Translations under genes and position numbers: made by a program
Part shown: in pieces, positions 55,126 to 64,000 of the stretch
Position numbering within the stretch: position 1 is the first letter of the stretch
Layout: every line of letters starts with the position of its first letter
Assembly: GCA_964017185.1 (NCBI GenBank)
Contig: OZ024870.1
Coordinates: 57,228,312-57,292,311 of the forward strand
DNA: 64,000 bases
Source: Rugalucina vietnamica
Lineage: Eukaryota; Mollusca; Bivalvia; Lucinida; Lucinidae
Direction: 5' to 3'
Notes under the pieces: generated by a model
The model's input: the letters and a program-made list of their open reading frames with translations, nothing else
What the model was told of the DNA's origin: nothing
The model's database searches: none

Positions 55126-56089
55126 GACAAGCCTATATCATGCCTAATGCAAAGTCTTAACTGAAATACGGTTCACTGGCTAACGAAAACACAACTCAAT
55201 CTGCACACCCATGCAGGGTCATGCAGCCTGATCAGCGTTTGGGTGTAACAAAAAGCTCATCATATTGCCTAGGCATAACAGCATATGCTGACAATGTGTC
55301 TTTAACGCTTGTTAGACGAAAACATAATTAAATTGCACAATTTAGTATATGAAAAGTTAGTGATAAGCATGCGTGTTTCTCGCATGTTCAGAACTCAAAA
55401 TTGGTAATAACGTTAGCTGCCCCACTTTTGTAATAATTGTTCCCAGAAATTTGTCAAAGTTGATCGTTGATTTTGGTATTAAAGGGTTAATATACTGAAC
55501 AAAAAAAGAAACGCAACAATTATAATTATTCCACTGAATTTTGAGAAAACTATGATACAATAAGAAATCATTGCATTCTCTCCTTATGCATGAGATATCA
55601 GGCTTCCGATTCGGAATTCGGTTCCGAATACCGATTTTAATTTTGACGAGTTTTTACAGAGTTATTCGATGCCGACCACAAGCATGCTGAAAGGAGAAAA
55701 TCACACAGTGCGCATGCGCAAGCATTAAAATAATGGTAATATTTAAATCCGCTATAAACCCCCATCCAAAATCACAATGTACCACTCAGCAGATAACTCA
55801 CATGTTAAAGAAATATAACAAATAAAATTGAAATTATCCCCCTTTCAATTAAACATATCGAGGGATTTTGATGGTTTGAATTACGGGCTTGTTACTTCTT
55901 TTTCATGAATTTTAATTAGGGAGCAGTTGACATTGTTTCTTGATGATTTGGAGGTTCAAAAGTGTGCGCATGCGCTGTGCAAATCTTTCTCGAAATGAAA
56001 ATCAGTTTTTGCATGGTATACCCTAATATCCCATGAATGAGAATCATACAGCAAAGGACCTGAAATTATCAACGTTTTATTGTCAAAAT
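55126..56089. other. Stretch with a possible DNA-element end
   Basis: Near 55493, TATACTGAACAAAAAAAGAA with ACGCAAC resembles the end at 3935 but no partner is found. No gene is recognised. Confidence 0.35.
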
Positions 56090-58071
56090 TTGATTTTATA
56101 CTGAACACTAGCGAGAAAAAGGGAATTGTATGAGGGGCCCATGACTTTCAACTTACTTCCTTGTCTGTTTGCGAGTTGCAAGTCGGAGCGGTTTTGTCTG
56201 AATCACTTTTGCCGTGAGCCACGGCGAGGTAAACAAAGGTCATTTTCTATAATGACCACAGGGTTTCTATTGCTCTTTCTGCATAAATATTACTTATCTT
56301 AATGTTTAGACCGTCCGAATGTATGAATTGATTATCTAATCATTACCCACTCACGAAAAACAAAATCTGAATCAAAATAAAAGAAATTGAGAAAAAATAA
56401 ACAATGGCTCCGTCCATATCGGCCGGCTCTGTCTATATCAGCTGGCTCTGCTGTATGAGGGTGATTTTTAGAAGCGATAGATTTTTTTCGCTATTGGGTT
56501 TAGCAGTCAAAAGTGAAATTTTTTGAAAGTTATTTTTGGAATGGTGATGTTTTTCTCGAACCATCTATCATTTCAAAAAGGGCGGCCCCATGATTAAAGT
56601 GGTTGACTTCAGGGCTCTTGATCATTCGACCATATCACCCTGTGGGTGCAAGGCACTCTCGGGCAACGTGAACAAGCCAAGTTCTGCTTGCGGGTGTGTC
56701 GGGTGTTTTTTCCGGGGTACTCCCGTTTTCGTCCCACTAACCGATCCATTCGTCTCAATACCAGTGAAAAAGATTGGGGCGCAAAACTGAATAAAATCAA
56801 CATTTGAGAATAACCTATGTAAAAGTTTGGCAAATTTGTCTGGTTGACACTTCAGACTTTGAGTACTTACTCTACGAAGTGCGAAGAGCTATTGTAGTCA
56901 CCTCGGTCGTCCGCGTTTCCGTGCGCGTCATAGAGGGTCCAAACTTGGACCATAGGTACTCAGTAGGGTTGGCTTTCATTCCATGACATGGGCCCCTGGG
57001 TCCTTGTCCGGAGGGTGGGGCTAAGTAGTAACCAAGATCTGGACTTATAAAAAAACTATACTGCAGAAAAGTCAATTTACTAACGTGTTCTAGAATTTAA
57101 CCCCTAGCCCCACCCTCCGGGCAAGGACCCAGGGGCCCATGTCATGGAATGAAAGCCAACCCTACTGAGTACCTATGGTCCAAGTTTGGACCCTCTATGA
57201 TAAGTAGTTGCCAAGATCTGGACTTATATATACATCAGTGTGACGCGGACGCGGATGCGCACGGAAACGCGGACGACCGAGGTGACTACAATAGCTCTTC
57301 GCACTTCGTGCAGTAAGTACTTAAGTCTGAAGTGTCAACTTCAGACAAACTAACTTGCCAAACTTTTACAAAGGTTATTTTATTCAGTTCCTTTTCACTG
57401 GTATTGAGACGAATGGATCGGTACATGTAAGTGGGACGAAAACGGGAGTACCCTGGGAAAACACCCGACACATCCGCAAGCAGAACTTGGCTTGTCCACG
57501 TTGCCCGAGAGTGCCTTGCACCCACAGGGTGATATGGTCGAATGATCAAGAGCACTGAAGACAACCACTTTCATCATGAGGCCGCCCTTTTTGAAATGAT
57601 AGATCACCATTCCAAAAATAACTTTCAAAAAATCTCACTTTTGACTGCTAAACCAAATAGCGAAAAAAAAACTATCACTTCTAAAAATCACCCTCATACA
57701 GCAGAGCCAGCCGATATAGACAGAGCCGGCCGATATGGACGAAGCCATTGATTATTTTGTCTCATTTTATTTTATTTTGATTCAAATTTTGTTTTTCGTG
57801 AGTGGGGACGGATTAGATAATCAATTCATACATTCGGACGGTCTAAACATTTAGATAAGTAATATTTATGCAGAAAGAGCAATAGAAAGCCTGTGGTCAT
57901 TATAGAAAATGACCTTTGTTTACCTCGCCGTAGCTCACGACAAACGTGATTCAGACAAAACTGCGCCGACTTGGAACTCGCAAACAGACAAGGAAGTAAG
58001 TTGAAAGTCATGGGCCCCTCATACAATTCCCCTTTTCTCGCTAGTGTTCAGTATAAAATCAAATTTTGACA
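56090..58071. repeat. 2-kb near-palindrome (inverted duplication)
   Basis: The left arm 56090-57026 is mirrored by 57101-58071: TGTCAAAATTTGATTTTATA at the outer edge, GGGGCCCATGACTTTCAACT, GACCGTCCGAATGTATGAAT, TTCAAAAAGGGCGGCC, and GGTACTCAGTAGGGTTGGCT near the middle. The spacer is about 75 bp. Each arm carries its own copy of SINE-A (56640-56795 plus, 57373-57545 minus) and a fragment of the 168-bp-unit element (GAGCTATTGTAGTCACCTCG). The duplication is therefore younger than those insertions. A segment with CCAAGATCTGGACTTAT occupies different places in the two arms. Confidence 0.85.
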
Positions 58072-58278
58072 AAAAATAGAAAACTTACGTGTTCGTGTCC
58101 ACCGAAACAGCCGAGATTGACGGCGCCGCACGTGACCGGAAAAACCCACACAAGATTTCCTTAACAGAGCCAATGGCTCCGTCTATGTCAGAATCAGAAT
58201 CAGAATCAGAATAGTTTACTGGTGAAACGTCAAACTGACAATACTACACCAGGGGGGATGGGGCTTGACCGGAGGGGA

Positions 58279-59763
58279 TTAGTCCCGAGCTCTCACAAGA
58301 GAAGTAAATTTAGACACACAATCATCTGACAATTCAGCAGAGGAGATCAGAGAATCAGGGAGTTCATTCCAATCTCTAATGGTCTGGGGGAAGAAACTGT
58401 GTAAATAGGCATTTGTACTTGCTGAAGGTATCTGAAATGCCAAGGAGTGTTGATTCCTACAACGCCTATTTTTGGGGATAAGGTCATCCGTGGGTATTTT
58501 TGCTCTCCCTTTTAGACCTTTGTAAAGTAATATAATTCTATTATCCTTCCTTCTTTTCTGCAGGGATTCCCATTTTAGTTTTTTAAGGATGCCAGTCATG
58601 CTACCTTTTTCATATGTATAGTTCCTAGTTACAAACCTAGCCGCACGCTTTTGCACCTTCTCCAAATCATCTATCAAACCTTCATAATGAGGGTCCCAAA
58701 CTGAGCTACCATATTCAAGAATAGGTCTCACCAGACCTTTATAGGCAGCTTCTCTCACATCTTGGGGGCAAGAAAACAGGTTTCGTCTCAAAAAACCAAG
58801 GGTCCTATTGGCTTTGGTACACACATTGCTGATGTGAGTATTCCATTTTAAATCCTTAGTTATTGTTACACCAAGATATTTGATACTCTCAACATTTTCC
58901 AACACAGTACCCTCAAGCTTGTAAGAAGCCTGAATTTTACTAGTACGTTTATTTGTCAGCTGCATCATGTTGCACTTGACAGGTTGAAATCTCATACCCC
59001 ATTTCCTGGCCCAACTACCTAATCGATCAATATCCTTCTGAAGTTTCACTGTATCCTCCACATTCTTAATTTCACGATAACAAACACAATCATCAGCAAA
59101 GAGTCTGATTTCCGATTCAATATCTGAGGTGATATCATTTATATGCAACGAAAACAACAAGGGGCCAAGAACGGTGCCCTGTGGGACACCAGATACAACA
59201 GGAGCCCAGTCTGATTTAACGCCATTAACCACAACTCTTTGTTGTCTATAGCAAAGGAAGGCATCAATCCATTTAATTGTCTTCCCACAAATTCCATAAC
59301 TGAACAATTTGCTTTTAAGGAGTTCATGCGGAGGAGTGTCAAAAGCTTTTTCGAAATCCAAGATAAATGTGTCAACCTGACCTTGATTGTCTAAGATTTT
59401 TGCCCAGTCATCAATCACTGTAGCTAACTGGGTTTCACAACTGTGGGATTTCCTGAATGCATGTTGCCTGTCTGACAAAAGTTTATGATGATCCAAATGG
59501 GACATGATATTAGAACACACTATATGTTCCAGAAGTTTGCAGGGTACGCAGGTCAAGGAAACTGGACGATAGTTGCAAGCAAGAGACCTGTCAGCCTTTT
59601 TGAACAGGGGACAAATGTTTGCTAAAGACCATTCTTTGGGGATTTCACCCGAGTCTATTGACTGTTGAAAAAGATGTGCAAAAACAGGACCTAGCTCAGA
59701 TGCCAATTCCTTAAGGACTCTGGGATGAAGCTCATCAGGACCTAAAGCTTTCGACGGGTTCAA
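58279..59763 (-). CDS. LINE reverse transcriptase part (truncated at N side)
   Basis: 494 codons. NPSKALGPDELHPRVLKELA opens the reverse transcriptase. FKKADRSLACNYRPVSLT (residues 55-71), HAFRKSHSCETQL, the catalytic DFEKAFD (136-142), SGVPQGTVLGPLLF (191-204) and FADD (222-225) follow in order. The thumb and C-terminal parts include ESIKYLGVTITKDLKWNTHI and LEYGSSVWDPHYEGLIDDLE. All catalytic aspartates are present and no internal stop occurs. The first ATG is internal to the original protein; upstream coding ends at the nested insertion near 59797, so this part lacks its own proper start. Acts with the endonuclease in target-primed reverse transcription. Confidence 0.85.
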   Translation of the reverse strand: MNPSKALGPDELHPRVLKELASELGPVFAHLFQQSIDSGEIPKEWSLANICPLFKKADRSLACNYRPVSLTCVPCKLLEHIVCSNIMSHLDHHKLLSDRQHAFRKSHSCETQLATVIDDWAKILDNQGQVDTFILDFEKAFDTPPHELLKSKLFSYGICGKTIKWIDAFLCYRQQRVVVNGVKSDWAPVVSGVPQGTVLGPLLFSLHINDITSDIESEIRLFADDCVCYREIKNVEDTVKLQKDIDRLGSWARKWGMRFQPVKCNMMQLTNKRTSKIQASYKLEGTVLENVESIKYLGVTITKDLKWNTHISNVCTKANRTLGFLRRNLFSCPQDVREAAYKGLVRPILEYGSSVWDPHYEGLIDDLEKVQKRAARFVTRNYTYEKGSMTGILKKLKWESLQKRRKDNRIILLYKGLKGRAKIPTDDLIPKNRRCRNQHSLAFQIPSASTNAYLHSFFPQTIRDWNELPDSLISSAELSDDCVSKFTSLVRARD

Positions 59764-59796
59764 ACCTTTCAGAAGTTTTGTGACACCTTCTTTGCC

Positions 59797-60100
59797 CGCC
59801 AGTAACTTTGTGTTACTGATCGTTCCAAGTCGATACTTCTGTAGTGGTTCTTTTTGTTTTATGTCTTGGTGTTTAAAATTTTTTGTGCTGTTGGCGCCTT
59901 ATGTATGTTTTCATATTTTTAGTTAAGTTAAGGTAACTGAGTGGCCACCTATTGGGAAAATAGCTGCTCATTCGGCTTACGATATGTTTCATGGTATAAG
60001 TACCTGATTGTTAGTTTGGTTTTTTCCCACCTCGGTTTTTGGAGTGGGAATCTTTTTCTGATTGCGCCTTTTCCTGATCTTTGCCTACTTGTACATTTTT
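59797..60100 (+). mobile_element. Family R retrocopy inserted in the LINE
   Basis: GCCAGTAACTTTGTGTTACT to TTTGCCTACTTGTACATTTT matches 42024-42143 plus 43332-43500. LINE coding stops exactly at both borders: GTCACACC-side residues GVTKLLKGLNPSKA below, MEDIVV above. The copy is in the opposite sense to the LINE, is 5'-truncated, and is younger than the LINE insertion. Confidence 0.85.
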
Positions 60101-62135
60101 TGGATACCACTATGTCTTCCATAAACGGGGCTTTTCTATTCAGAAGAGGGACCTGGCTATGTTCAGTTTTGGTGAACACATCCGTAAACTGACCATTGAA
60201 TTCACCAGCCTTTTCAAAATCTGATTCAGCAAGACCACTTCCATTTCGCTTTTTCAAAGGGGGGATACCTTGAACATCTTTTTTCTGACTATTTATGTAC
60301 CGATAAAAATCTCTTGGATTAGCCTTAACATCACCAACCAAGTTATTTACATACAACTCATGCTGTTTTCTGATATCTGCTTTGATTTCTCTTCTCAAAG
60401 TTTCAAATTTCGTTCTAAATTTTGCATTCCCAGTTTTCTTCGCTTTAGCGTGAGTTGCATTTTTTCTACGAATCTTTCTTCTTATTTCAGGAGTTATCCA
60501 TGGGACTGAGGAAACTGAGCGACTAGTCTTTGATGGGATATGTTTATCCACTGATTCCTGGATAAAAGATGTGATCAAATTAAAGTTTTCTTGAACCGAC
60601 CGTGTGCCAGAGTAACCGTTGAAATATTTCTCCTTTGCAAATTTAAGGGCATCACCTTTCATAGATTCATAATCACCTTTCTGATATTTATACACCTTTC
60701 TCTTAGGTTTCTTGATGGGGGGAATAACTATTTTCAAAGTTCCAGAGACAATGTCATGATCACTAAGCCTGTCCGGGGAATGAATATCAACAAATTGTCC
60801 GGGAAGTGAAGTGATAATCAAATCCAATGTGTTTTGTCCTCTTGTGGGGAAGTGCACTACCTGTTCCAATTCGTGGTCACTTATAAGTTCTACCAACTTT
60901 GCACCTTCAGACACGCTCAATGAAAAACCTAGTTTGTTGAGTCTATCTGGCCAAACAATATCTCTGAAGTTAAAATCACCCATGACATGGACCGAGGGGG
61001 GTTTGTTTCCTTTATGTAAAGTTTTCACCTTTTCAAGTTGGTCTTTGAATAACTCAAGTTCCTCTATCTTACCATCTGGAGGTCGATACCAACTTGCCAC
61101 AAAATGGGAAGTTTTGTTCGCAAATACCTTTACCCAAACTGATTCGGAGCCGTTTTCCAATTCAGTGATCGGCATATGAGGAATATCTTTGTGTATAAGT
61201 AACATCACACCACCGCCGTCAAGAGTTCTATCTTTTCTATACACATTGTAAGGACAAGTTTCTGGGAACAATTCTGAAGTTGAAATAGTGTTGTCAATTT
61301 TAGTTTCTTGAATTGCAACAATCTGAGGTTGATGGAGATCAAGAAATGCCAACAACTCAAGTTTTTTACCTCTAATACTATTGATATTTATGCTTGAGAA
61401 TTTTAACCCACTGATAAATTTATTTTTGTTTGTACCTGAACCACATGTTTTAGTACCACAGCTACTATCGTTTGACAATGGAGCAAATCTATTTTGTTCT
61501 TCCAAGTTTAATTGATCAGAAAAGAATGAATCCGAAAAGTTGAAGAAGTCACATTTTGGGCAAATCCATGAACAATTTGAATTTTGTATATTTTCATACT
61601 GGTTATCTGAGACAAGGGAGCATTTATTGTGGACCCACATTTCACATTTGTCACATTGAACAGCCTTGTGACTATTTAAGACAGCCCCACTGCAAAGACC
61701 ACAGTCTGCTTTGCAGTCTGAACAATACCAAGGTTCATTTTTATTTTCCAAACTGGAAAGTTCTTTTTCGCTGGGATTTGCACATGTGGCATGAAAGCGC
61801 TTTTCGCAGTCATTGCATGTGACAAATTTGTCGGTAGCTTTACAGTATTTTTTGCATAGCCGACACAGGAACCTGGGACCTGGATTCATTTCAATGTCTC
61901 CAGCCAGGATGATGAGGGTGAGCAGGTTGGTTCCCTTGGAGGGCTTAAAGCTTTGAAGACCTTCAGAACTCCTGCGATTGCCAAGCTTCCTTGAGTATGC
62001 CAAAAAGTGTGAAATATTGCCAGAAGTTTTTTCGGTACCAATGTTGCAGTCATGGTTCGGGTCCAAGGAACATGTAGAGTTCCACTTCCAAAAACAAAAG
62101 CCTAAAGCAAGGAACAAGGCCAACCTGTAGAACAT
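59949..62135 (-). CDS. LINE N-terminal part: signal, 2A, PHD fingers, endonuclease
   Basis: 728 codons, of which about 678 are LINE; the rest reads into the inserted retrocopy. MFYRLALFLALGFCFWKW is hydrophobic and signal-like. GDIEMNPGP (residues 79-87) is a 2A-type sequence. PHD finger 1 uses Cys91/94, Cys107/110, His115/Cys118, Cys138/141. PHD finger 2 uses Cys145/148, Cys161/164, His169/Cys172, Cys192/195. The apurinic-type endonuclease (about 243-470) has QETKID (276), YRPP (350), GDFN (386) and SDHD (458), all catalytic motifs present. A basic linker IRRKIRRKNATHAKAKK precedes the reverse transcriptase. The frame is open until the insertion. Confidence 0.88.
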   Translation of the reverse strand: MFYRLALFLALGFCFWKWNSTCSLDPNHDCNIGTEKTSGNISHFLAYSRKLGNRRSSEGLQSFKPSKGTNLLTLIILAGDIEMNPGPRFLCRLCKKYCKATDKFVTCNDCEKRFHATCANPSEKELSSLENKNEPWYCSDCKADCGLCSGAVLNSHKAVQCDKCEMWVHNKCSLVSDNQYENIQNSNCSWICPKCDFFNFSDSFFSDQLNLEEQNRFAPLSNDSSCGTKTCGSGTNKNKFISGLKFSSININSIRGKKLELLAFLDLHQPQIVAIQETKIDNTISTSELFPETCPYNVYRKDRTLDGGGVMLLIHKDIPHMPITELENGSESVWVKVFANKTSHFVASWYRPPDGKIEELELFKDQLEKVKTLHKGNKPPSVHVMGDFNFRDIVWPDRLNKLGFSLSVSEGAKLVELISDHELEQVVHFPTRGQNTLDLIITSLPGQFVDIHSPDRLSDHDIVSGTLKIVIPPIKKPKRKVYKYQKGDYESMKGDALKFAKEKYFNGYSGTRSVQENFNLITSFIQESVDKHIPSKTSRSVSSVPWITPEIRRKIRRKNATHAKAKKTGNAKFRTKFETLRREIKADIRKQHELYVNNLVGDVKANPRDFYRYINSQKKDVQGIPPLKKRNGSGLAESDFEKAGEFNGQFTDVFTKTEHSQVPLLNRKAPFMEDIVVSKKCTSRQRSGKGAIRKRFPLQKPRWEKTKLTIRYLYHETYRKPNEQLFSQ
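61875..61898 (-). other. 2A-type ribosome-skipping sequence
   Basis: Encodes D-I-E-M-N-P-G-P, fitting D-x-E-x-N-P-G-P, preceded by LLTLIILAG, the hydrophobic upstream context typical of 2A. Separation would be between the final Gly and Pro, releasing an 86-residue leader and a protein starting PRFLCRLC. Such 2A sequences are known in some LINEs of sea urchin, molluscs and other invertebrates. Activity here is inferred. Confidence 0.8.
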
Positions 62136-62439
62136 TATGTGATAAATACAATTTGAACAACAACAACAACAACAATCTGAATAAGCAACTACAAGTGACA
62201 GTCAAAATATCTAAGATCTACCGGGTTACTTGGGGGGGGGGGAGCTCACAATTCACAATACCAGCCGGTTAGCGATCTAGCTGACCAAACGCGCAAGTTG
62301 GCTGGCACTGATCAATGAGCAAGAAATCTTGACAGAAATCCAAAGCACTTCAAACAAGCTGCAAGTAAACACCTGGCTGGGTGGTTTCCCTACCTAATGT
62401 GTCACTTACAGGAAATGCAAGAACTGATAAACTCAAAAT

Positions 62440-62459
62440 CCAGTAAACTATTCTGATTC
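62440..62459. other. 20-nt leader segment complementary to the LINE 3' end
   Basis: Plus-strand CCAGTAAACTATTCTGATTC is the exact reverse complement of 58203-58222. In LINE sense, the leader therefore contains the complement of the element's own 3' terminus. It may be a remnant of another copy in reverse, or a real end-pairing feature. Confidence 0.6.
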
Positions 62460-62711
62460 AAAGACTCTGACAGAGCAAAGTCAATTTCTGCACTTTTTTT
62501 TTTTTCTCTAATACCCCACCCACTGTATAGTGAATGGCGGGAAAATTTTCAAAGGGCAAAAATCCTCAATAAACTTTGAATTTGTCAATAAATTGGCGAC
62601 CAGCAAGTATGTTTCACTGGTCTTAATCAACCTAAGCTGAAATCTAAACGATTATAAACACAAATAAAGAAAGAAAACTTCTCTTTTGTGAGAGAGAATT
62701 CTGACGATCCT

Positions 62712-62747
62712 TCTTCGCCGGAACCACAGGCGCTCGACGACTGGACT

Positions 62748-62784
<37 letters not shown>

Positions 62785-63677
62785 ATTTTCACCCGTTTGG
62801 AGACCCTTACGATATGTTCATGCAATTATTTTACCTTTAAAACCTTTTCTATCAATCCTCAATCAACCCTCGTCTATGGGCTACTATATAGACAAGGTCG
62901 GAAACGCGGTGTCCTAGTTTAATTGGGGTCATGGGATTCCCCGCATCTCAAACTCGTACTTCACCCTTTACCGTTATTTCAATGCTGGGTGTCTACTTAT
63001 GAGCGACTATGTAAAAGGTCTCACCCATTGCCTTCGTCAAAAATAAGCATAGTCGCCCGTAAACTTATATTTTATACCACCACCTGTCTACTTGGATGGG
63101 ATCCCGAATGTTTTTGTATGGTGACCTTTCGTTTCTAGAAATCAGTGGAAGGTCACTGTAAATATCGTATGAAAGAATCAATCCTACTGGATAATTGTAT
63201 TGCATTGTTGCCATGACACTAGATCACAAAGTGTTTTGACTGGATATAAATCAAGCAACCTATGAAAACCAACGTAACACATATCACGTGCTGGCGTAAC
63301 ACGTCGTGTGAACAGTGTATTTATAGTAATGTCACGGCTAGATTGCCGATTTCATTCGGGATGTCCTCCAATTCTGTTGAATGCTTTAATTGTTAGTTTT
63401 TACGGGCGGTGGTGCTTATTTTGAATGAAGGCAATGGGCGAGACCTTTTACAAAGACACTCATGTGTTGACAGCCAGCATTGAAATAACGGTAAAGGGTG
63501 AAGAATGAGTTTGAGATGCGGGGAATCCCATGACCCCAATTAAACTAGGACACCGCGTTTCCGACCTTGTCTATATAGTAGCCCATAGACGAGGGTTGAT
63601 TGAGGATTGATAGAAAAGGTTTTAAAGGTAAAATAATTGCATGAACATATCGTAAGGGTCTCCAAACGGGTGAAAAT

Positions 63678-63712
<35 letters not shown>

Positions 63713-63743
63713 AGTCCAGTCGTCGAGCGCCTGTGCCGGAACC
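62712..63743. mobile_element. Inverted repeat, ~350-bp arms with A/T homopolymers
   Basis: The left arm 62712-63063 (GCGCTCGACGACTGGACTCA, a 33-base T run, TGCATTTTCACCCGTTTGGA, GGAAACGCGGTGTCCTAGTT, AATGCTGGGTGTCTACTTAT) is mirrored by 63398-63743. The arms look over 90 percent alike. The spacer is about 335 bp. The T run at about 62751-62782 and A run at about 63680-63710 pair with each other. No coding sequence; the Phe-rich frames are artefacts. Confidence 0.8.
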
Positions 63744-64000
63744 GGAACAAATATGTAGTTTCCTCACCGTGGGTAAGCTTCGACAATAACTTTTTAAAAG
63801 AAATTTCTTGTACAGTATAAATAGAAAATTTGTCACCGGAAATTCGAATGAAACGACACGTCGACCAAGAGGTCACGACACCAAGTTGAAACCAATCAGC
63901 AACGCGGAAGTAGTCACGTTATTCTCGAAGTAAACATCAATGGCGGATTGTTTAGAAGCCTTACATCAGCTACCGATTAGACTGTGTTAAATGACTCATT
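63744..64000 (+). promoter_or_regulatory. Possible gene 5' end at window edge
   Basis: CCAAT (63892-63896) and an ETS-type CGGAAGT (63905-63911) precede ATGGCGGATTG at 63940 (context CATCAATGG). The frame after this ATG closes at 63990, so it is either a short upstream frame or a first exon with an unseen donor. The combination resembles an animal housekeeping promoter. It cannot be confirmed without sequence to the right. Confidence 0.3.

Larger units (their letters stand above)
58191..62705 (-). mobile_element. CR1-like LINE, nearly complete, with nested insertion
   Basis: It runs right to left: 5' leader (about 62136-62705), N-terminal signal-like segment and 2A sequence, two PHD fingers, endonuclease, reverse transcriptase, short 3' untranslated region, and a hexamer tail (GATTCT units, 58191-58212 on the plus strand as GAATCA). 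The absence of RNase H, the C-terminal layout and the short tandem tail fit the CR1/L2 group. A 300-bp family R retrocopy at about 59797-60100 splits the single long reading frame. The exact 5' end and target duplication are not determined. Confidence 0.8.

Overview
The window is AT-rich animal nuclear DNA, almost certainly from a mollusc and probably a bivalve. I infer this from the style of its repeats (tRNA-derived SINEs ending in a GGGACGTTAAA-like tail, tandem-bearing elements with AGCTCACCTG/AGCTCGCCTG ends, a CR1-like LINE carrying a 2A peptide) and from a metazoan histone H2A.X gene. No ribosomal, organellar or prokaryotic features are visible. The species cannot be fixed from the sequence.

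Host-gene content is very low. The well-supported genes are an intact H2A.X (49591-49995, minus strand, C-terminal SQEY) and an intact 328-residue open frame (25957-26943, minus) that joins an RRM-like domain, a long coiled coil and a two-span hydrophobic C-terminus. Weaker but interesting are two copies of one first exon (17199-17397 and 30717-30933, minus), each with a start codon and a GTAAGT donor in the same phase, and a possible gene 5' end at the right edge (CCAAT, CGGAAGT, then ATGGCGGA near 63940).

The rest is layered mobile DNA. Region by region: 0.8-2.1 kb foldback element; 2.3-12.7 kb three copies of a tandem-bearing element around a retroelement 3' end; 13.5-17.2 kb LINE tail, two DNA elements and a SINE with a 59-base A tail; 17.4-19.1 kb hairpin repeat and degenerate tandem DNA; 19.4-25.5 kb a 6-kb element with inverted ends and a 5-bp duplication, filled with nested SINEs and repeats; 25.7-31.2 kb the RRM/coiled-coil gene, hairpin repeats, an 8-bp-duplication element and the second duplicated exon; 31.7-36.4 kb tandem duplications and a dispersed GTTACGTATGTTAC motif; 36.6-41.4 kb a decayed LINE broken by two DNA elements; 41.6-46.2 kb a retroelement tail broken by a TA-flanked element, another TA-flanked element and an inverted repeat; 46.2-53.8 kb hairpin repeats, H2A.X and SINEs; 56.1-58.1 kb a 2-kb palindrome; 58.2-62.7 kb a nearly complete CR1-like LINE split by a 300-bp retro-insertion; 62.7-63.7 kb another long inverted repeat.

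Two themes recur. First, inverted structure: four loci have arms of about 320-970 bp, and two high-copy families are each built on a central palindrome. Second, nesting: at least five insertions sit inside older elements, and this gives a relative age order. The LINE retains both PHD fingers, all apurinic-endonuclease motifs and all reverse-transcriptase motifs, plus an N-terminal signal-like segment followed by a 2A sequence, so it is the most complete biological machine in the window.
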